A stretch of 64,000 bases of DNA. Source: Sphingobacteriales bacterium. Lineage in GTDB: Bacteria; Bacteroidota; Bacteroidia; Chitinophagales; JADIYW01. Made by a program: the position numbers and the translations under genes. The DNA lies in NCBI GenBank assembly GCA_016721245.1, contig JADKIQ010000002.1:1-64000 (forward strand), read 5' to 3'. Positions 24,310 to 32,442 of this stretch are shown in pieces. The notes below the pieces were generated by a model, which had not been told where the DNA came from, did no database searches, and worked only from the letters and a program-made list of their open reading frames with translations. Every line of letters starts with the position of its first letter. The first letter of the stretch is position 1.

Positions 24310-26426
24310 TGTCTGAAGCCCTGCAAAAAATAGCACTTTTAGGAAACCCGAACGCGGGAAAGTCTTCGCTGTTTAATCAGCTGACCGGCTTGCGTCAAAA
24401 AGTAGGTAATTTTCCCGGAGTTACGGTGGAGCGCAAAAGTGGTTTCATAAAATTGGACGATAAACGCGAGGTGGAAATTATAGACCTGCCCGGTACTTAC
24501 AGTTTATATCCGACCTCTTTGGACGAACGCATTGCCGTCAACGCCTTAATCGATGTCAATAACAAAGATTATCCCGATGCAATTATCTACATTCTCGATG
24601 TTACACACCTCGAAAGACATTTGCTGCTGCTGACACAAATCGCGGATGTTGGATTTCCCGTGCTGGTAGCGTTGAATATGAATGACATTGCCGCGCAGCA
24701 GAACATACAATGCGACGAAAAAAAATTGAGCGAAGCGCTCGGTATTGAAATTATCAAAATAAACGGCAGAACAGGAGAGGGAATTGATATCATAAAATCA
24801 AAACTCCCTCAACTTTTATCGGATAACAAGACGGGCGTGCGTACTTCCTCTTTTTATGAATTAGTTGCAGACGAAAAAAGTCTAGCGGCAAAAGTGGGAG
24901 TATTGTTGCCGGTAAAAAATGAATACCATGCCTTACTGCTCGCACATCATTCGAAGAAAATTAATTTTTTAAAGGAAGATAAAAAACAGCAGTTGCTGAG
25001 TGTCGTGCAGCAAAATAATTTCAATCCCATCAATAATCAGCTGGATGAAATTATGCAGCGCTACAACAAATTTACGCCTATTGTGAATACGGTGCTGAGC
25101 CGTTCGTTCAGCAATGCACGAACCTTAACGGATAAGATTGATTTTGTAATTACGCATAAATTTTTCGGTCCGCTTATTTTCTTCGCATTAATGTTGTTTA
25201 TTTTTCAGGCAATCTTTGCGTGGTCTGTGATTCCCATGGACTGGATAGATCAGCAGTTTGCCAATCTCGCAACCTATTTACAAACCGTTTTGCCGAATAC
25301 GATTCTGTCGAGATTGCTGACAGAAGGCTTGATTCCGGGCATCAGCGGTGTGATGGTATTTGTGCCGCAAATCACTATTTTATTTTTGCTGATCACCTTA
25401 CTGGAAGAAGTCGGATACATGGCGCGTGCGGTTTATATGTTTGATAACATCATGCAGAAATTCGGCTTGAACGGCAGAAGTATTGTTGCTTTGATTTCGG
25501 GTGGTGCCTGCGCTATTCCGGCCATCATGAGTACCAGAACCATCAGCAACTGGAAGGAACGCCTGATTACGATTATGGTAACGCCGCTAATCAGCTGCTC
25601 TGCCAGAATTCCGGTGTTTGCCGTGTTAATCGGCTTTATCATTCCGAGTTTTAAAATTGGTCCGTTCAATTCACAAGGACTGGTTTTTATGGTGTTGTAT
25701 TTGATAGGAATTACTGCAGCATTAATCGCTTCGTATGTTTTTAAAAAGATTTTAAAATCAGAAGAATTTTCGTTTCTGATGCTGGAATTGCCGGAGTACA
25801 GAAAGCCGCACTGGAAAAATGTGTTTTATACTTTGTATGAAAAAGTGAGCAGCTTTATGTTTGGTGCCGGAAAAATAATCCTGATGGTTTCACTTATTTT
25901 GTGGTTTCTGGCAAGTTTTGGTCCGAAGAAAGCCATGCAGGAAGCGGTGAATGTAGCCACGATAGAATCTTCCTTATTAAACGCAGATAAACAAACTACA
26001 GATTTGCTGATTGCCTCCAAAAAACTGGAAGCATCTTATGCAGGTTATGCAGGCCGTTTAATAGAACCTGTTATAAAACCGCTTGGCTTCGACTGGAAAA
26101 TCGGTATTGCTTTGATTACTTCCTTTGCTGCCCGCGAAGTATTTGTCGGAACGATTTCGACTTTGTACTCTATCGGGAAAAACGCAGATAATATGACCAT
26201 TAAGCAGAAATTACAACAGGAAAAAAATGCCGAAGGTAAACCTGTTTTCACGATGGCTGTTTCGTTGTCATTAGTCTTGTTTTATTTATTTGCTATGCAA
26301 TGCATGAGCACACTGGCAACCGTTTACCGTGAAACGAAAAGCTGGAAATGGCCGGTGATTCAATTCGCCTATATGACAGGAACGGCTTATATTGTTTCAT
26401 TTGTTGTCTATCAGATTTTCAAATAA
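24309..26426 (+). CDS. feoB: Ferrous iron transporter B
   Basis: A 705-residue inner-membrane Fe(II) transporter. The N-terminal G domain has G1 GNPNAGKSS, G2 GVTVERKSG, G3 DLPGTYSL and G4 NMND. The membrane domain begins near residue 285. It contains the Gate motifs EEVGYMARAVYMFD and GGACAIPAIMSTR, and a second Gate with FAAREVFVGTISTLYS. Length and order are as in FeoB. It is coupled to feoA. No FeoC is seen. Confidence 0.96.
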   Translation: MSEALQKIALLGNPNAGKSSLFNQLTGLRQKVGNFPGVTVERKSGFIKLDDKREVEIIDLPGTYSLYPTSLDERIAVNALIDVNNKDYPDAIIYILDVTHLERHLLLLTQIADVGFPVLVALNMNDIAAQQNIQCDEKKLSEALGIEIIKINGRTGEGIDIIKSKLPQLLSDNKTGVRTSSFYELVADEKSLAAKVGVLLPVKNEYHALLLAHHSKKINFLKEDKKQQLLSVVQQNNFNPINNQLDEIMQRYNKFTPIVNTVLSRSFSNARTLTDKIDFVITHKFFGPLIFFALMLFIFQAIFAWSVIPMDWIDQQFANLATYLQTVLPNTILSRLLTEGLIPGISGVMVFVPQITILFLLITLLEEVGYMARAVYMFDNIMQKFGLNGRSIVALISGGACAIPAIMSTRTISNWKERLITIMVTPLISCSARIPVFAVLIGFIIPSFKIGPFNSQGLVFMVLYLIGITAALIASYVFKKILKSEEFSFLMLELPEYRKPHWKNVFYTLYEKVSSFMFGAGKIILMVSLILWFLASFGPKKAMQEAVNVATIESSLLNADKQTTDLLIASKKLEASYAGYAGRLIEPVIKPLGFDWKIGIALITSFAAREVFVGTISTLYSIGKNADNMTIKQKLQQEKNAEGKPVFTMAVSLSLVLFYLFAMQCMSTLATVYRETKSWKWPVIQFAYMTGTAYIVSFVVYQIFK

Positions 26427-26465
26427 AACCTTTCTTAACAATCTTTCACCAAAACAATGTAAGTT

Positions 26466-26473
26466 TAGATTTG
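26466..26473 (+). promoter_or_regulatory. -7 promoter element of msrA
   Basis: TAGATTTG is a perfect TAnnTTTG match, 27 bases before the msrA ATG. It suggests msrA has its own promoter rather than only reading through from feoB. Confidence 0.5.
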
Positions 26474-26500
26474 TTTATACGTCTATATAGTAAAGACAAT

Positions 26501-27154
26501 ATGAAACTCATTATCACTATTTTTAGTTTATTTTCGTTTATCAGCTGCAATCAGGCGCAAAACCAAACGAAAGAAACAAAGAAAAATTCACCTCAAAAAG
26601 TAAAAAAGAATATGAACGCAAATTTAGAAGTTGCCACCTTTGGCGGTGGTTGTTACTGGTGTATAGAAGCCATTTTTCAGCGATTGGAAGGAGTAGAGAA
26701 AGTGGAATCCGGTTTCTCCGGCGGACAGGTGAAAAACCCAACGTACAGAGAAGTTTGTACAGGAGCTACAGGCCATGCAGAAGTAATTCAGATTACCTTT
26801 GACACCACAAAAATATCCTTTGAAGAGATACTGAAAGTGTTTTTTACTATGCATGACCCGACTACTTTAAATCAACAGGGAAATGACATCGGTACACAAT
26901 ATCGATCAGCTATATTTTATCAAAATGAAGCACAGAAAAAAGTTTCGGAAGAAATTATTGCGGCATTAAATCAGGCAAAAGCCTATCCCTCACCGATTGT
27001 AACGGAAGTAACTCCGTTCGATGTGTTTTACAAAGCAGAAGATTATCATCAGAATTATTACAACGACAACAGCGGAGAAGGCTACTGCAGGTATGTGATC
27101 CAACCCAAGATAGAGAAGTTCGAAAAAGTCTTTAAAGACAGATTGAAGAAATAA
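26501..27154 (+). CDS. msrA: Peptide methionine sulfoxide reductase MsrA, lipoprotein form
   Basis: A 217-residue enzyme reducing methionine-S-sulfoxide in proteins. The start at 26501 gives a lipoprotein signal with lipobox SFISC at about residues 12-16, so this copy should be envelope-anchored. A Lys-rich linker is followed by the catalytic motif FGGGCYWCIEAIFQRLEGV near residue 48. The rest of the fold has TGHAEVIQITFD, GTQYRSAIFY and the C-terminal YHQNYYND. A longer frame from 26348 overlaps feoB and lacks support. An exported MsrA fits repair of oxidised surface proteins next to iron uptake. Confidence 0.93.
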   Translation: MKLIITIFSLFSFISCNQAQNQTKETKKNSPQKVKKNMNANLEVATFGGGCYWCIEAIFQRLEGVEKVESGFSGGQVKNPTYREVCTGATGHAEVIQITFDTTKISFEEILKVFFTMHDPTTLNQQGNDIGTQYRSAIFYQNEAQKKVSEEIIAALNQAKAYPSPIVTEVTPFDVFYKAEDYHQNYYNDNSGEGYCRYVIQPKIEKFEKVFKDRLKK

Positions 27155-27240
27155 GATACTACATCTTACCGGAATTATACCTGATTTTTATCATAGTACT
27201 TCCGGATTATCTGTGCTAAATTGTAATAAATCAATTAGCT

Positions 27241-28605
27241 ATGGATAAACCGCTTCGCAAGATAGACCATATGATGTGGGATGTTAATATGCCGAATAGT
27301 TTGGTGACTATAACGGGCATGATGACATTTGACAAACCACTTTCCATTCAAAAATTAACGGAGATTATCAAAACCCGTTTGCTGAAATTTGAGCGTTTTC
27401 ATAAGAGGGTTATCCTGAAAAATAAAAAGCCGATGTGGCATGTGGATGAAACCTTTAATCTGGCTTCGCACATTCATCATATTGCATTGCCTGACCAGGG
27501 TGATTACAAAATATTACAGGAAGTAATCAGTGATTTAATCAGCCAGCCTTTAGATGAAAGCAAGCCCCTGTGGCAGGTGCATCTGATAGATAATTACAAT
27601 GGCGGCAGTGTGGTGGTTTGGCGATTACATCATGCCATTGCGGACGGAATTGCGTTGGTAAAAGTGGTGTTCTCGCTCACAGGTGCTACCAGAGCGGAAT
27701 CACTGCGCATGGATATCCCGGATGAAGTGTTGAGCAACAAGAAACATAGTTTTAAAGAAGATTTTACCCAGTTGCTGCACACGGGAAAAGATATGTATCA
27801 CGAAGCTCAGGAATTACTGAATAATCCTGCACATCTGAAAGATGCCTTGAGCGAATCCTGGGATATTACAAAAGAATTAGGCCGCTTGTTTTTTGGTGAA
27901 TCTGTTCAGGGAACTATTTACAAAGGAGAACTCGGATATTCTAAAAAAACGGCATGGTCTGAGCCTTTGCCTTTGGATGTGATAAAGAAAATCGGGAAGC
28001 AGCATAACGCCACCGTGAATGATATATTACTGGCTCTGATTAGCGGTGCATTGCGCAGGCATTTAATAAAACACAAACAAACACTGGATAAATGTATAAG
28101 AGTGGTAGTGCCTGTCAATATCCGTAAGAAGGATGAACAAATCAGGGTTCATAATAAAATCGGAATGCTATCGATAGAATTACCGGTGCATATAAAAGAA
28201 AGTTCAAAACGGATTGCCTATATCAGAGAGAAAACGGAATTGCTTAAACATTCTATTGAGCCGGTGCTGATTTATAATTTGCTGAATATCCTGGCAGATG
28301 TTATCCCGACTTCGCTGGAACAAAAGTTTTCGAATTTTATAGGAACCAAAATAGCAGGCGTGGTTACCAATGTACCCGGCCCGAGAAACGTAATTTATAT
28401 GGCGGGTGTAAAAGTAAAAGATATCATGTTTTGGGTACCGCAGACAAGTCCATTGGGAATTGGCGTTAGTATTATCAGTTATAACAACAGAGTATGTTTA
28501 GGTGTTGTTACAGATATTAATTTAGTCAGCGATCCGGATGCCATTGTAAAAGGGTATTATAAAGAATTTGAAGTAATGCAGAAAACACTAAACATAAAAA
28601 AATAA
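27241..28605 (+). CDS. Wax ester synthase/diacylglycerol acyltransferase-like protein
   Basis: 454 residues of the WS/DGAT (WES_acyltransf plus DUF1298) family, which joins acyl-CoA to a fatty alcohol or diacylglycerol. The catalytic HHxxxDG motif is HHAIADG near residue 130, in RLHHAIADGIALVKV. The C-terminal half has VPVNIRKKDEQ, the VTNVPGPRNVIYMAG motif and PLGIGVSIISYNN. Whether it makes storage lipid here is not known; it may instead act on other acyl acceptors. It stands alone, convergent with the TerC gene 16 bases away. Confidence 0.88.
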   Translation: MDKPLRKIDHMMWDVNMPNSLVTITGMMTFDKPLSIQKLTEIIKTRLLKFERFHKRVILKNKKPMWHVDETFNLASHIHHIALPDQGDYKILQEVISDLISQPLDESKPLWQVHLIDNYNGGSVVVWRLHHAIADGIALVKVVFSLTGATRAESLRMDIPDEVLSNKKHSFKEDFTQLLHTGKDMYHEAQELLNNPAHLKDALSESWDITKELGRLFFGESVQGTIYKGELGYSKKTAWSEPLPLDVIKKIGKQHNATVNDILLALISGALRRHLIKHKQTLDKCIRVVVPVNIRKKDEQIRVHNKIGMLSIELPVHIKESSKRIAYIREKTELLKHSIEPVLIYNLLNILADVIPTSLEQKFSNFIGTKIAGVVTNVPGPRNVIYMAGVKVKDIMFWVPQTSPLGIGVSIISYNNRVCLGVVTDINLVSDPDAIVKGYYKEFEVMQKTLNIKK

Positions 28606-28621
28606 AACATTAAGACTTACT

Positions 28622-29380
28622 TTATTCGTGGCGTTTCGGAAAGTTGAATAAATATGAGCTTAGAATCGGAACTAAAAAAATGGCGACCGTCGTAATGGAA
28701 ACATACAAGTCAAATCGTTCACTTTCTATAAACTTAAAAACAGGATTATCATGAAGAAAATGTGCCGGCAGCGACAATAATAATTTGATACCTAAAACAC
28801 CAATCACCACAAATGCAGACGTTTCCAGAAACGTATATTTTTCCATTAGCTTCACAAAGCTTTGCGCAACAAAACGCATGGCCAGAATGCCTATGAATAC
28901 TCCAATCCAAATCAGGTAAATATTATCCGTAAAGGCAACGGCTGCAAAAACGTTGTCGATAGAAAATGCCAGATCCATGATTTCCACTAAAATCACTGTA
29001 GACCAGAATTTGCCAAATAAACCAATGGTGTATTTGTAGATAAAATTTTCTTCCTTGTTGAGCGTATCATCTTCTGTCTTCGGTGTCGATTTACTTTTAA
29101 AATAATCAAAAAATAGGTATAGTAAATAAAAACCTCCAAGCGGTTTCAGCCACCATATTTTTACCAGCCACGCTGCTAGCACTAGACAAATTCCCCTGAA
29201 AACATAGGCTCCTAAAATCCCGTACTTCAAAGCTTTGTTTCGTTGCTCTTTAGGTAAATCCATTACCATGGTTGCCAAAACAGCAGCGTTATCTACAGAT
29301 AATAAACTCTCAATAATAATCAGATTCAGAATTATCAGTAAGGCTTGTTGTATGGTTATATCGTGTAGTATCAGTTCCAT
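28622..29380 (-). CDS. TerC-family integral membrane protein
   Basis: A 252-residue TerC-family protein with about seven or eight membrane segments. The family motif ESLLSVDNAAVLATMV is at about residues 24-40, and the repeated acidic membrane motif is in EIMDLAFSIDNVFAAVAF. Members export manganese or assist metal loading of exported proteins; the tellurite phenotype that named them is indirect. The start at 29380 (MELILHD) is preferred over 29431. It is divergent from the T9SS hydrolase gene. Confidence 0.9.
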   Translation of the reverse strand: MELILHDITIQQALLIILNLIIIESLLSVDNAAVLATMVMDLPKEQRNKALKYGILGAYVFRGICLVLAAWLVKIWWLKPLGGFYLLYLFFDYFKSKSTPKTEDDTLNKEENFIYKYTIGLFGKFWSTVILVEIMDLAFSIDNVFAAVAFTDNIYLIWIGVFIGILAMRFVAQSFVKLMEKYTFLETSAFVVIGVLGIKLLLSLPAHFLHDNPVFKFIESERFDLYVSITTVAIFLVPILSSYLFNFPKRHE

Positions 29381-29482
29381 TTCTTTGTTTAAATAAATAA
29401 ACAACGAAAGATGAAAAAAAATCCTTAACAAAGATTAACATATTGAATAAATAATGTAAATTTATTGTGAAAACTGTACGAT

Positions 29483-32413
29483 ATGAAAAAATATTTAATC
29501 TCCTTGTTGATTATTTTCGCATTTATACGCGCGAATTCCCAAACAAAATACTTCCCTATCCCCGGAGCTGTTGAAATCCCCGGAAGCAAGATTAACGGAA
29601 CACTGGATGACCTGACCGATTTTTCTACACGCACGCAGGTTCCGTTTACCATGCCGGATGGCACTAAATTAATGACAGATATTTATCTGCCGATTTTACA
29701 GGATAGTTTTGTGTACAACGATACTTTCCAGTTCAATTTATTGCCGGCTCCGTTTCCACCAATTAAAATACCTATTTATGCTGTGTTGCTTCAAAAGGGT
29801 TCACAGTTCATTATTTATGATACTATTAACGGAGTGCCGAATCCGAATCCGTATCAGTTGCCGATGATTCTGGAAAGAACTCCTTATAATAAAAGAGGCG
29901 CCATTGAAGGTGCTGCAATGGCGCTGTTGGGGTATGCAGGAGCTGTCCAGGACATGCGGGGCAGGTATACGTCACAAGGTGCTTATTTACCATTGTATTC
30001 GGATAGCTGGAAGAAATGGCCGTATCACAACTATACACACATTCTCGATATTACAAGTCCGACAGATCCGAGAAACGGAAATAACCACGAAGACGGATAC
30101 AACACGATTGAGTTTGTAAAAAATCAATTGGTAAGAAAATATGATTTAAACAGAGATGGTTTTTTTGAAACTACTGATTTAGTATATAATGGTTCTGTAG
30201 GAACGTTTGGCGCATCAGCTTTAGGATACAATCAGTTGCAGGCAGCAGCGGCGCATAAAGTGGATCCTTCTCAACCGGGACTGAAATCTATGTTCCCGAT
30301 TGTAGGTCCGCTGGAGTTTTATAAAAGTACCGGTTATCAGAATGGTTGCTTAAGAGATGGTTTAGTGACGGGCTGGCTGCGCGGACAAATTAAAGATACC
30401 CGTGATGAGGATATGGCAATAGACGGTGGACTTAATGATGATATACATTCTTCAAAAGACTATAATACAGCAGATAAATTTGAAGCTGCCAATAAAGCAA
30501 TCGACCACTTTGTGACCATCAGATATGAAAATAGTCCGGCAGGATATTATCCGAATTCAATAGGAAGAAGTGATATGGATGCCAGTAAAGCCCCAGTGGA
30601 CATTAATGGAGAGGGCGATAAAAATGGCACTTATTCTAGATACAAAAATATTGAAGTGCCAACTTTTCACGTGGCCGGCTGGTGGGATATCTTTGTAGAT
30701 GGCTCATTAGAAACGCATAAGTTTATTCAGGATAACATTACACAGAAAAAAAACTTACAGAAAATTATTATTGGTCCTTGGGCACACCAGACAATAGCAT
30801 CTACTAGAACGGGCGATAAAACATATCCTAAAAATGTAACGGATATTACCAAAATTGATATTGCTAATATTGGTGCGGACGGAGACATAAACATTGCAGA
30901 TATTGCAAAGTCAGAATTAATCAGCTGGTTCAGATATAACCTTAATTACAACGGATATAATAAATTAGGTGAACCCAAAGTGCTGATACCAAAATCAACA
31001 AAATGGCAAAAACCATTGCCACTTTGGCCCCAGATAGAAGTGCGTTTCCCGGCAGACGATTATAAAATTCAGTTTGCCGATTTGTTAAACTTTATATTGG
31101 GAGAACAAAGTTTAAAGCAGGTTCCTGTAGAAATCAGATTAGACGGAAGCTTGGTTATTCCATTTAAACTGGACTTACCGGACTTAGGCCCGATTTTACA
31201 GGGATTTGGAACGGCAGGTGTTTTTACCGGAATTCCGAAATATGATTACACGACCATTCCAAGTATCCGGTATTATATAACCGGAGCATCCAGTGATGAC
31301 GGTACGGTATCATATGCGGGTAATTACTGGATGGGAACAGAGGTGTTTCCGCCGAATGAAATTCAATGGAAATCTATGTATTTACACCAAAACGGAAAAC
31401 TTAATTTTGCAAAACCAACTTTTGACGAAGGATATAAAACGTATGTTCATAATCCGGATGATCCGATTATTACCGTGGGTGGCGGTAATATGATTGAAAA
31501 TACACCACAGGGAGACAGATCCAGTCAGGGACAAATGAATTATTCTGACCCCTTACTGGCACCGTATACTATGGACAGAGAAGGTGTATTGAAATTTGAA
31601 ACAGATGTTTTGCCGGATTCATTATGTATAGTGGGTTTCCCGAAATATAAACTATATGCAAAATCAAATCCCGGGAATACCACTTCCGGTCCAACGGACT
31701 GCGATTTCTTTGTGCGTATTTTAGATGTGTATCCGGATGGAAAAGAATTTTTTGTGGTGGAAGGTGCTGTAAATGCACGTGCCCGCGAATTTGCCAAATC
31801 CATCGCATTGGGTGCAGAAAATGATGATGCGCCTTTCAGTAATATTGATATCGGAAAAATATACGAATACTATTTTCAGGGATATCCGATAGCCTATACG
31901 TTTGCGCAGGGGCATAAAATAAAAGTGCTGATAACTAGCAGTAACTATCCGCGTTTTCAAGCCAGTGCCAATGTGCCGATTATGCCGAATGAATTTTTCA
32001 GAAGAAAACCGGCAGATGGCAGAACTTATATTTACAACGGAACAGAATATGCTCCGAGAATTTCGGTACAACGTATTGCTTTCTCCGACCAGTATCCGAC
32101 ACAGATAGAGTTGCCGGTTTTTGGAAGTACTGCCGTGATTACAGCTGTTAAGAAACCAAATGCGACCAAAGCAAACTGGGACGTGAATTTATTCCCGAAT
32201 CCGAGTGACGGACAGTTTTCAGTTTTCATCAGCAAAAACGGAAAGTACCTGGCAACTATTTATAATACTATCGGTGAAAAAATACTGACTAAAGAAATTA
32301 CAGACCAGCAAACATTCAATTTGTCAGAACTGGCGAAAGGACAGTATTTACTCGAACTGATAGATATAAAAGACTCGGATCAAAAAGTGACGAAATCATT
32401 TACCATAAACTAA
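29483..32413 (+). CDS. T9SS-exported X-Pro dipeptidyl-peptidase/CocE-like hydrolase
   Basis: 976 residues. The signal peptide MKKYLISLLIIFAFIRANSQ is followed by an S15 (CocE/NonD) alpha/beta hydrolase domain. The nucleophile Ser is in GTFGASALGYNQ near residue 246, the Asp region is AGWWDIFVDGSLE, and the His is in IIGPWAHQTI. A galactose-binding-like C-terminal domain of the X-PDAP type follows. The last 80 residues are a type A T9SS sorting domain (NLFPNPSDGQFSVFI, YNTIGEKI, LSELAKGQYLLELI), so the enzyme crosses the outer membrane. It heads an operon with a TonB receptor, which suggests extracellular peptide or ester use. Confidence 0.92.
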   Translation: MKKYLISLLIIFAFIRANSQTKYFPIPGAVEIPGSKINGTLDDLTDFSTRTQVPFTMPDGTKLMTDIYLPILQDSFVYNDTFQFNLLPAPFPPIKIPIYAVLLQKGSQFIIYDTINGVPNPNPYQLPMILERTPYNKRGAIEGAAMALLGYAGAVQDMRGRYTSQGAYLPLYSDSWKKWPYHNYTHILDITSPTDPRNGNNHEDGYNTIEFVKNQLVRKYDLNRDGFFETTDLVYNGSVGTFGASALGYNQLQAAAAHKVDPSQPGLKSMFPIVGPLEFYKSTGYQNGCLRDGLVTGWLRGQIKDTRDEDMAIDGGLNDDIHSSKDYNTADKFEAANKAIDHFVTIRYENSPAGYYPNSIGRSDMDASKAPVDINGEGDKNGTYSRYKNIEVPTFHVAGWWDIFVDGSLETHKFIQDNITQKKNLQKIIIGPWAHQTIASTRTGDKTYPKNVTDITKIDIANIGADGDINIADIAKSELISWFRYNLNYNGYNKLGEPKVLIPKSTKWQKPLPLWPQIEVRFPADDYKIQFADLLNFILGEQSLKQVPVEIRLDGSLVIPFKLDLPDLGPILQGFGTAGVFTGIPKYDYTTIPSIRYYITGASSDDGTVSYAGNYWMGTEVFPPNEIQWKSMYLHQNGKLNFAKPTFDEGYKTYVHNPDDPIITVGGGNMIENTPQGDRSSQGQMNYSDPLLAPYTMDREGVLKFETDVLPDSLCIVGFPKYKLYAKSNPGNTTSGPTDCDFFVRILDVYPDGKEFFVVEGAVNARAREFAKSIALGAENDDAPFSNIDIGKIYEYYFQGYPIAYTFAQGHKIKVLITSSNYPRFQASANVPIMPNEFFRRKPADGRTYIYNGTEYAPRISVQRIAFSDQYPTQIELPVFGSTAVITAVKKPNATKANWDVNLFPNPSDGQFSVFISKNGKYLATIYNTIGEKILTKEITDQQTFNLSELAKGQYLLELIDIKDSDQKVTKSFTIN

Positions 32414-32442
32414 CAAAGAATAACTAACCAAAACCTAACCAG

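Noticed and set aside
26348..26500. Extended N-terminus of MsrA
   Set aside because: The extra 51 codons overlap the end of feoB in another frame and would hide the lipoprotein signal peptide.
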